From assembly GCA_029449235.1 (NCBI GenBank), contig JANATG010000005.1:2232001-2296000 (forward strand): a stretch of 64,000 nucleotides of DNA, written 5' to 3'. This document shows positions 33,468 through 42,119 of this stretch, piece after piece. Origin of the DNA: Linnemannia schmuckeri (taxonomy: Eukaryota; Mortierellomycota; Mortierellomycetes; Mortierellales; Mortierellaceae). The first letter of the stretch is position 1, and each line of letters opens with the position of its first letter. The position numbers and the translations under genes were made by a program. The notes under the pieces are model-generated. The model was given only the letters and a program-made list of their open reading frames with translations, was not told where the DNA came from and did not search any database.

Positions 33468-33499
<32 letters not shown>
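33451..33499 (+). repeat. Perfect-looking hairpin followed by a T tract
   Basis: GAGGTGTACCCGG, a short loop (TGCGAAGC) and CCCGGGAGCACCTC form a stem that is almost fully paired. It is followed directly by about 27 T that run into the TTAA of the next element. Function unknown; it could be a Pol III-type terminator or the end of a mobile element. Confidence 0.5.
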
Positions 33500-33501
<2 letters not shown>

Positions 33502-33503
<2 letters not shown>

Positions 33504-34221
33504 ACTCAAAGACGGAATAAGATAATATGACATTAGATGTCAGAATAATATTTTATGAGATAATCTGACTTCAGTCATATTTTTTTCATCTGATGTCAAA
33601 ATAACGTTTTTCTAGCTAATCTGACATGTGCTGTCAAATTATCATTTTCAAGAAAAGTTGTTCTGACATGCCATCAATGTCTGATTATCTGGATATTCTG
33701 ACATGTAATACTCATATGAAGGGAAATAAACACCATCCATTTCAGCACATCAAATGTCGAGTCTAAGGGTGGGTGGATCCTTGGAGAGTGTCAAGTGAGT
33801 TCAAGTGCCTATTTTTGTCCAAGAGTTCGATTGGCCCTGGGTATCTGTTTCGTTTCGCTATTTCATTTTTCGCAACTCTGAACAGAACGTTTCATTTTTC
33901 CTCTTCTAGTAGTTTTTTCAAGGCCATTTCGTTTCGCAACTTTGAATAGGACGTTTCCTTTACCTCTTTTAGTAGAATTTTTCACGGCCATTTCGACCTT
34001 CATAAATAAAAACGAAATGAAAGGGGGTTTATTGTATGTGAGCGCAGCAGTTAATCTGATTAGCTTCCGTCAGGCAAAGATATTCTGACAATGGATGCCA
34101 GAATATCTGGTTAATCTGACATGCTGTTAGAGTATCTGGCTAATCTAACTATAGTGTCAGAATAACTAAACTGACATTATAGTCAGAATATCTTCTTCCC
34201 TCAAAGACGGGTTCTGAGTTA
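33502..34221. mobile_element. TTAA-flanked non-coding inverted-repeat element
   Basis: 720 bp bounded by TAACTC at the left and GAGTTA at the right, each abutting TTAA (33498-33501 and 34222-34225). A further shared CAAAGACGG lies close to both ends. The interior consists largely of degenerate copies of TCTGACAT/ATGTCAGA in both orientations. No coding potential. The TTAA flank suggests a piggyBac-type MITE, but the inverted repeats are short, so this remains tentative. Confidence 0.45.
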
Positions 34222-34460
34222 TTAAAAATCCTTAAAAGAGCTCGATGCTAGTAAGTGATACGCGTAAGAGGGTCAAGTGTTTTCACAGCACCACGGCATG
34301 CAACTTCCTCCTTGATCGCCTAGGTTTGAGCAGGCTATGACAGCATTGTGAAAAGCTCGGTGCTTTTTTTTCCCTTCTCGTACTAAGAAAAGCTCGATGC
34401 ACTGAAAACCAAAAGAAGAGCGAGGCTCTTTCTTGGGGGTTTACGACCGCCTCTGTTGTT

Positions 34461-34613
34461 CACTTAGTTAATTGGTCCAATAGACCTCACTTCGTAAAGA
34501 CCTTTGCTACGCGAAGGAGGATTCGATTCCTGTCTACGTAAAGTGAGCCGAAAGGGAGTCTATTCAGATCCTCATGCATTTCCTCATTCTTTCCCTTTCG
34601 TTTTTTTTTGACG
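34461..34613 (+). repeat. tRNA-like repeat with A- and B-box matches (possible SINE remnant)
   Basis: TAGTTAATTGG fits the Pol III A box and GATTCGATTCC fits the B box in 10 of 11 positions. Sequences TTCACTT and AAGTGAG could pair as an acceptor-like stem. The T arm and spacing are wrong for a real tRNA. A T-rich run follows at about 34601-34609. Confidence 0.3.
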
Positions 34614-35454
34614 TATTTTTCTACAGACGCGCTAGGGACTTGCCTCATACCCTTCTCCTGGGGTAGAGTCGAGCCTACAGATATGTTCCAACTCCCAAGA
34701 ATCGTGGGCAGTGCACTTTAATGTTATTTCCCTCTTGGCTCACGTTTAGAAAGGGAAGAAGCAACACAATTTGGTGCTTGTAGTCGGACATACACACCAA
34801 GAACAAAAAAGAAGAGAAAAATAAACTTATTATGTGGCAATACACTCGGATGAAAGAAAAAAGCGGTTAGTTAAGGAACAAAAAAGAAGTGAAAAGGAAA
34901 GAAAAAAAAAGAACTCAATGTGTAGCCAGTGTACTTGCAACAGGAAAGTATGAGCTCCAAGTACAAAAAAGAAACAAAAGAAAAGAAAAAAGAAGCCATT
35001 TGTTGCAGACAACGTAGACTCGCGCGTTAAAGGAAGAATAGCCGCGTCAGTGGCTAGCACCAACGCCACTATTCTCATTTAGTATGAAAGACAGTAGATT
35101 TAGTTCGCTACAGAGTCTTCTCGAAATACACCTCTCATTATCATCCCCTTTCCACTCCCATCTGCAACCTTCCCGTACCATTCTATTCATCGGACCAAAC
35201 CCTGATATAATATGCTCCCGACATCTCACTTCGATCCACGACACCGTTGTGTGACAGAGCGCCCGGAAGCAAAAAAAAAAAAAAAAAAAAAAAAAAGCAT
35301 GAACAATTAAGAACAAAAAAGAAAAAAGAAAAAAAATAGGCCGATGTGTAGCCTATGCAATCGGATGAAAAAAAAAACAGCCAGTCGTTTGTTCTCTGAC
35401 ACGATCATCAAAGTATGAAAACAAATGAATAAAAGCATTTACCCAGTCAGGAAA
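34614..35454. other. A-rich, low-complexity intergenic DNA
   Basis: Dominated by GAACAAAAAAGAA-type strings and poly(A) runs (for example 35271-35296). No gene seen. Confidence 0.5.
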
Positions 35455-35625
35455 AAGCCCAAGGGAGGCATTTGAGAGTGAAAGGAGACTACATACCAAA
35501 ATCTTTTGAATGCCATCCATCAATCGTAATCCGGTCCACAGCCTGGCTCTGTGCAACAATTGCCGCTGCTTTTCATGGCTCCAACGGAAGACTCCTCACA
35601 GCTTTAACGGAAGACAAAAAAAAAA
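35455..35625 (-). repeat. Retroposon 3'-tail fragment (copy 4)
   Basis: Shares AAAAGCCCAAGGGAGGCATT, GTGAAAGGAG..CTACATACCAAA and GTCCACAGCCTGGCTCTGTGC with copies 2, 3 and 5. It lacks the AATAAA/poly(A) end and is more diverged. Confidence 0.6.
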
Positions 35626-35689
35626 GAAAAAGGGCAGAAATGATGGTTACTGTTACGCTTAATTGAAACAAAGTATTACAGATATCCTA

Positions 35690-35870
35690 CAGTCGAACGT
35701 CTCAAAATGCATAAGGACGGGACCGCCGTTTTTTTATGCATTAAGGAAGGTTATGCAATTTGAGAACAACGAGTATGAAGATTCCCATGTAACTTTAACG
35801 TCGGGTCCTCAAAAAAAAAAAAGAATGAGGTTATGCAATTTGAGAGTATGCATTTTGAGAGGTTCGACTG
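35690..35870. mobile_element. Pogo/Tc1-like MITE with TA target site
   Basis: 181-bp non-coding element. Left end CAGTCGAACGTCTCAAAATG and the inverted right end CAGTCGAACCTCTCAAAATG agree at 23 of the first 24 bases. TA flanks it on both sides (35688-35689 and 35871-35872). Internal words such as TTATGCAATTTGAGA are repeated. It shares CAGTCGAACC with the element at 8887-9226, so both may be mobilised by related pogo-type transposases. Confidence 0.8.
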
Positions 35871-36127
35871 TATGCAGAGCAGGTGGCTGAGTTCAATTCG
35901 CGGATTGACCGCCACGTTTTGACTTAACTACTAAGCAGAACACGCCAAGTTTTTTTAAGCTTAGAGAGAGAAGGTATACATTGTTCTTTTCTTTTGCTTC
36001 TTATTACAAAGAGATCAATCTTCACCCCTCTTCCACCCCCTCGAGATATCAGGCCTCTGCCTGACTTATTTCTGTTTCTCTATTTAGTTTATTTTTTGAA
36101 GGCTGCCTGACACCCATTCCCGTCAAG

Positions 36128-36302
36128 ATGGGATGTAAGTAATTCTATCTCTAGCTGAATCCTGCTAACCCGTGAGGCGGTTGTTATTGACGAACTTTTA
36201 GTGGCCAGTCTCTTCATGCAAGCTGTGGGAATGTTCAGCGGTAAAAAACTTGGACTTTGGCTTGAACCACTTATCAGCCGACCTAAAGGTTATTTTTGTT
36301 AA
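36128..36302 (+). CDS. Putative two-exon micropeptide gene (uncertain)
   Basis: ATG at 36128 with exon 36128-36134, intron gtaagt...tttttag-like end, and exon 36202-36302 would give a 35-residue peptide (MGLASLFMQAVGMFSG, then a short tail) with an amphipathic or membrane-like start. A pyrimidine-rich leader precedes the ATG. I recognise no family, and such a short model can arise by chance. It is convergent with the phosphatase gene. Confidence 0.25.
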
Positions 36303-36440
36303 GGAATGAAAATTAGAGATTCCAGATATGTTAATAAAACCCAAGGGCACGAATAGGAAGCTGAAAGAAACACATGACTCCTCATGACCCTCATTATAAG
36401 AGGAGGAAAAAAGAAAAGGAAAAAGAAAAAGCAAAAAAAC

Positions 36441-38524
36441 TTACTTTGTCAGCTTCTCAGTGATGGAAGGAAGGTCAAGCTGGAGATACCAGCTCATGTA
36501 GTCTCCGATCTCAGTGTTCTCATGGTTGCCCCTGAGACGGTCCAAGATCCGGTTGCCGTTCTGGACAGATGAGGCAGCATAGAGGTTGACATCGACTCCA
36601 GTGTGACCCATGGTGGTCCATCCCAAGTTGGCGCGGCGAGAGATAGCATGACCCAAGTAGCGCAAGATGTCATTGGGGATCGTATCGGCGTTTGACAAGT
36701 ACTCAATCTCCTCCTCGGTTGCATCGGTGATTCCGAGCCCCTTCTCCAAGATTTCCTTCCGAACAAAGTCCTGAGTCTGATGACGACGAGAAGCCTGGCC
36801 CTGAATGTCGAAGGCATCATCGTTCTTGTTGGCGGTGTGGAAAAGAATCAAGTCACTGGTCAAGATCTCGGTCGAGACCTTGGCACGGCTAATGACCTCG
36901 GGTCTCCACAAGTAATCGGGGTAGGTGTTGGGGTCAGGTTGGAGTCCCAAGGTGAAACCACCTGTCTCATGGTCACTAGTCGAAATCATAACGGTGTCTG
37001 GGTTGTCGGCGACAAAGTCTCTGACGACCTGAATGGTTCTGTGGTACTCGAGAATCTCGTGCACATGAGCAACAGGGTCGTTGTTGTGAGCGCCCATGTC
37101 AATTCTGGATCCCTCGATCATCAGGAAGAATCCATGTCCACGGGTGGTCCACTTCTTAAGAGACTTCAGGGCTACGCGCGCCATCTCGTGCAAGGGGGGT
37201 TCGAGCTTGTCGTTGCGGATGCGGTCAACTTCAAAGTTCATATGACTAGGATGGAACAGGCCCATGGTGCGAAGGGGTAAGATCTCGTCCTCTCCGATCA
37301 AGTCCTTGAACTCGTCCCTGTTGAAGACGACGTGCTCCCAGCCATAGCTCCTGCTCTCCTTAATTAAGTCCCTATCGTCCAAACGGCAGCTTCCCGCGGT
37401 AGTGTTGGGCAAAAAGAAGCACCGACCACCTCCCAACATCAGATCAACCTGTCGTCCAAGAGGATAGTCTCCGATCTGTTGAACGGCAATGTCGGCCTCC
37501 ATATCTCGATGAACCACATGGGCCGAGAAGGCTGCGGGCGTGGCGTGAGTCACTCTGCTGGTGACGACCAATCCTGTGAGCATTCCATTGGCCTTGGCGG
37601 ATTCGAGGACAGTTCCGCAAGGGTTGCCATTGGGATCCACTATTTTTCGATAAAGAAAAGAAAGCATTCTAGTTAGCGCTAGTGACGAAAAATCAGGCAA
37701 GAAAGGCGAGGGTTGGTTTGATGAGAAATAAGTTACCTCCGATGGCAGCATTGTAGGATTTTATGGCGCAAGAGAAGGCGGTGGCACCGGCAGCAGAGTC
37801 GGTGACCAAGCTGTCGCTGCTCCTGGTCCTGGAAGCGCCAATCAGGATGTCGTCCAACGAGGTTTTGACACCCTCGGTGTGGTTGTTGATGTACTGCCAG
37901 TATGATCGGCCGTAAGTCTGAGAGGCGGGGCCGAAGCCATCCGAGACCATCATGATAACATTGCGGCTACGACCAGGGGCTAATAGTCAGTATTTAGTGA
38001 GGTTAAGGGACAGATAAGAAAAGAAAAGGTTACGTTTAGTCATGCAGCAAGGATGAATATATAATATGAACGTGGGAACACAAGAAGAGCACGCAATGGG
38101 GTTGGTTGAGTTGGGGAGAGGTAGTCAATCGGATCCGAGGAGTGAACGATTTTTATGAAGAGGAAAACGTACTGAAGGTGTTGGTGCTCTTGGTGAGGAG
38201 GTAAGTTGTGGTAATAGCAGCAGCAGACGCCAAGACGACAGCCAGACCGAGGCAAAGGCACATGCGTCTACGTTCCTGTGAGTACATGCAATCAAGAGGG
38301 CAGACAGACAAGACAAGCTGCAGTTAGCATTTTTGTTCCTTTTTTTAGTGGGGTGAAGTTGTTGCGAGATCCAATGGAGTGGGGTGATGAAGGTTTTTCG
38401 TGATGGGCCTTACTCTGCTGATCTGTTTACGAGACTCTTGCTTGAGCAGCTCACGCTCCTGGTCATCGAATGAGTCCCGAGGATCCTCGTTAGCGAGCAA
38501 TGGGGCGGAAGCCTGTCTGTTCAT
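36441..38524 (-). CDS. PHO8: Vacuolar alkaline phosphatase (Pho8 type)
   Basis: Repressible alkaline phosphatase of the vacuolar membrane that dephosphorylates small phosphomonoesters. Four exons: 38524-38414, 38275-38173, 37979-37737 and 37639-36441; 551 residues (yeast Pho8 566). Type II topology: hydrophilic cytosolic tail of about 40 residues (MNRQASAPLL), one membrane span at about 43-60 (LCLGLAVVLASAAAI), then the lumenal enzyme. Metal and catalytic residues are visible: VSDGFGP (Asp85), VTDSAAGATA with catalytic Ser133, GHGFFLMIEGSRID, STSDHETGG and a C-terminal MGHTGVDV. The acidic DPRDSFDDQERELL in the tail could hold a sorting signal; that is inference. Confidence 0.95.
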
Positions 38525-38705
38525 CTTTGTGTATTGTGTAAGTGTGAAGTGTGAGGTGAGTTAAGAAAAGATGTGTTTGGTTGATTAGGAAGTGAAGGTA
38601 AGCAAGAAGAGGCGGGAAGAGAATACGGATGGATGAGCAAGAGGAGGAAAGAGAAGAGGTGGAGTTGGTTGAGGTGAGGATGAGGAATCGGTGGAGAGAC
38701 AAAGA

Positions 38706-38742
<37 letters not shown>

Positions 38743-40116
38743 TAGGAGAAAAAGAAAAGACCGTTCCTGAGAGGTCTTTGTCTGTTGTGTGAACGAAGCG
38801 CAGTGCGGCTGACTGTGAGAGGATAGCGATGATTGCCAAATCCGGGTCAGAAGTAGGCAGCAGGACAATTCAGATGGCCATTGGCTCAACTTCTTCCCGT
38901 TTATTTGCTTAGCCAAACTAACCTCTTCTTTTTCAAACCTTGAACATGCTATGGTTGCATGTTTTTTGCTTGCTTGCTTGTCTGCTATTCTCAGCCCGCA
39001 GCCATAGCCAAACCCTACGCCTCCATCAATTGATCTACATACACTTTTCTTTACCTCAGAGGGAAAGCGTGCCATCCCCACATCCCCACAGCAGATGAGG
39101 CAGTAAGACGAAAAGCGAAATATATTATGATTCAGGCACAAGAAAACGTAATCGTAAAGCCTATTTCAGACTAGGAGCTCATATGCGGCGATGATGGCTC
39201 GCTGCCTATTCTCCAGGAGGTGGAATAACGCCCCGTCATAAGTAAAGCCAATATGAAAACACGGAGGCATTATGAGCCATGCGTTTGTCTTATTTCGATT
39301 GGTCAGCTTACTGTCACATTTGTGCTTGCCTTCTGATGAAATGTGAGTGAAACCATCACCATCAGTCTCCTATGCACTAATTTTCCAATTGATGCTACGA
39401 CATGTTGGTGGCGTCAATTTTACCTATCTGCAAGGATGCAAGGATATGTTTTCGTGCGTCATCTTGGCTCTACATGTAGCAACTCAAGATTACAACCAAC
39501 GCGACAAAAAAACAAGTATTGGGCCACCTATGATTGATGATCGAGATATAACAATCAAACAACTAATTCGCGGTCTGCTACTACAGCAAGCCGGAAAATA
39601 GCCACGTACCACCCCTCATGCCCCCCTAAAAGGCAGCAAACGAAAAAGACCAATTGGTTACTCAAGGTCAAGCACTAGTGGTTGCTCAACGCAATGCATT
39701 ATTGTCATCGCACAACCTTAATAGAAATAAAAGTGCAAACTGCACGTGTGACGTAAAGTGCGATCGAAGAGAAATAGGGGATGGTCAGGCATGCGAAAAC
39801 GAGAAGAATTGAAGGTCAAAAAGGACGAGGTTTAAGCGCTTTTGTTTTGTTGCGCTAAAGAAGAGAGAAAAAGAAAACAGGAACTTTTTATTATCACAAG
39901 GGTCTCTTGTTTGTCCCCTCTCCCCTCCTCCTTTTTTTCTCTCTTTCTTATTTTGCTCTTTTTTCCTCTTTCTTTTCTTTCTACCTTCTCTTTCTATTCT
40001 ATCTCTCCCTGTTCACCTTCTTTCTCCACAACCTGCCGCTTTTTCTTTCGCCACCTAACGTACCATTTGAAATATCCACTCTCATTAGACACAAAGCAAG
40101 GAAACGTAACCCCCAT
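38525..40116. other. Divergent intergenic region
   Basis: No gene seen between the PHO8 and DUF1769 start codons. It includes a run of about 32 A at 38708-38740 and a long T/C-rich tract at 39900-40030 directly before the DUF1769 start. Confidence 0.55.
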
Positions 40117-41300
40117 ATGCCGGAACCAACCATCATTGAACACGACGGGACCCGCTACCGCGTCCGCGTCTCAATCGGCACTACGGCCAGCACATCCCCC
40201 AAGGACATGCACATCCTGAATGTCAACGATGTCTCTAATCCCTTTCTGGTCGACACGGACGAGTTTGTGGGTCATGTTGCTTTCATGATCAAGGGTCAGA
40301 ATCAAATCTGGGGATATGAAGCAGGACAGAAACAGGATGGACTCAACCCTGTGCCAGACAGCAGGTGGTTTGAGAATGCTGCGAAGGCTGGACGAGGAGA
40401 AAATATTAATTGCTTGGAGATTGTGGGGCGCTTTAAGCGGGAATGGACAGGGGATCAAGTCGTCTTTGCCGTAAGGATAACGCTCTTTTGTTAATGCCGA
40501 GAAATGAATGAATGATGAGGCACGACAAGCGACTGTGAAAAACAAAGCTGACGATGGTTTCGGTTCTTTTTCTTCTTTTTTGTATTTAGACTGTATTCGA
40601 AAAACCCCTGAAACTGCCACCCTTCACATCCGTCGCGCTAAAGTTCATCAAGGCAATCTACACAGGTCTCCAAGTCGACGTCTGCTGCCCCCAACCCTAT
40701 TTCATCGGTCAACTCCTCAACTCGACCGACACCGTCCGAGTTACACCTGTCTCTTCCACCCCCCTTCTCGATGGTGAATACAAGGACAAGAACATCCCCC
40801 AATGGCCCTCGTACAATGGGGAGATTCTGGTCGAGAATACGGCCCTGGTGATTCCATCAGAGGAAATCAAGAAGCGACCCAAGCTGACCACCGATTCTGT
40901 AGCGCGACGACAGCACTTTTCGAAACCTAAGCATTACTCCAAGCATCGATACTTGACGGATCATGTTTATGGGTTCGAGTTGTTCAACCCGTTCTTGGAT
41001 TGCGCAAAGTTTGCGGTCAAGCTGGGAGGATTCAACATTGACCTCTTCAAGTACTTTAACGGACAGGTGAGAGAAGTGCGCTGATATACAGTGATCGGCT
41101 CTTTATACCGCTCTGGTCACTCAACTCCAAGCTTATTGATTTCTTTCTGACGATCCTACATTTTTTTCTTTTCCCGACTTGGGCGCGAAAAAATCTTTTG
41201 ATAGCCACTGACATACTCGATTAGGACCCAAGATGCATCCGTGACTTTCCTCACCTTTGTCATCGACCTCGTACCTGTCGAAGAACTCACCAGCGTATAA
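40117..41300 (+). CDS. DUF1769-family protein
   Basis: Fungal protein of unknown function that fits DUF1769. Three exons: 40117-40470, 40590-41066 and 41205-41300; 308 residues. The ATG at 40117 (MPEPTIIEHDGTRYRVRV) was chosen because an in-frame extension to 39907 would translate only a C/T tract. Features: FMIKGQNQIWGYEAGQK near the start, FKREWTGDQVVFA before intron 1, VALKFIKAIYTGLQVDVCC, and HVYGFELFNPFLDCAKFAVKLGG near the end. The acceptor at 41204 gives an in-frame ending (VTFLTFVIDLVPVEELTSV); the nearer-looking acceptor at 41226 would throw the frame. No signal peptide or membrane span. The stop lies 126 bp from a tRNA-Gln on the opposite strand. Confidence 0.82.
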
Positions 41301-41425
41301 GAAAAAAAAGGAACATACCACTAGCTCCCACCCAAAGGTAATAAACCAAGGATTAACGAGGACAACAGAACAAGCAAAAAGGCACAAGTTCCGCGTCTAT
41401 CCAGCAGAAGAAAATGCAAAAGGAG

Positions 41426-41498
41426 AGGTCTCGCCGAGACTCGAACTCGGATTGCAAGATTCAGAGTCTTGATTGCTAACCAATTACAACACGAAACC
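41426..41498 (-). tRNA. tRNA-Gln (CTG anticodon), second copy
   Basis: Same 73-nt sequence as 33316-33388, in reverse orientation. A few flanking bases are also shared (AAAGG before, TCTCCTTTTGC after). Short T runs downstream can serve as Pol III terminator. Both copies have retroposon tails upstream. Confidence 0.95.
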
Positions 41499-41639
41499 TT
41501 TGATCTCATTGGATGAGAACCCTTACTTTGATTACTATTTTATAAGATAAAAATTTTGAGCTCAGTTTGAGCGATTTATTCATCTTCTTCACGTGACCCT
41601 CCCGTAACTTGTTATTGCAATAAAAAAGACAGCTCGGCC

Positions 41640-41931
41640 TGTAGCGTCCTTGGATCCACGCGCGGCCGATGAGCGCTTGCTGTTGGTAAGGAGAATATTG
41701 TCATTAATGGAGAGAATGGGAAGAGTCGCTTTTATTCATATCTAGTTTTATTTTTTCTTCCACTGAAGCTGTGAGGAGCAGCGGCAATTGTTGCGCAGAG
41801 CCAGGTTGTGGACCGGACTGCGACTGGTGGATGGCGCTTGAAAGAGTTTGGTATGTAGTCCTCCTTTCACTACCAAATGCCTCCCTTGGGCTTTTTATCA
41901 TGAAAATAAAATTGCGTACGGAAAAAAAAAA
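41640..41931 (+). mobile_element. Retroposon 3' tail with AATAAA and poly(A) (copy 5)
   Basis: Shares with copies 2 and 3 the order GCGCGGCCGATGAGCGCTTG, ATGGAGAGAATGGGAAGA, TATCTAGTTTTATTTT, GCAATTGTTGCGCAGAGCC and GGGCTTTTTATCATGAAAAT. It ends AATAAAATTGCGTACGG plus ten A at 41922-41931. It begins about 140 bp upstream of the tRNA-Gln. Confidence 0.7.
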
Positions 41932-42119
41932 TCCTTACTCGATACTTCCTTCTATTAATGGCGCTTTCCAAAGTGTTCATATCACATCCACGAAATGCAA
42001 TAGCTTATTATTTATTGGTCCTTGAAAGAGCAGAGAATGTGTGTTTTGGATGTGGAGATGTGAGTTTTGAAAGTAAAATGTACAAAGTAGTTAGAGGCTA
42101 CAAAAAAAGAGAGGAGGGC

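Noticed and set aside
34461..34560. True tRNA gene
   Set aside because: A and B boxes are present, but T-arm pairing and arm spacing do not form a cloverleaf.
39907..40116. Upstream in-frame ATG for the DUF1769 protein
   Set aside because: Adds only Phe/Leu/Ser-rich residues from a C/T tract; it mimics a membrane segment but is leader sequence.
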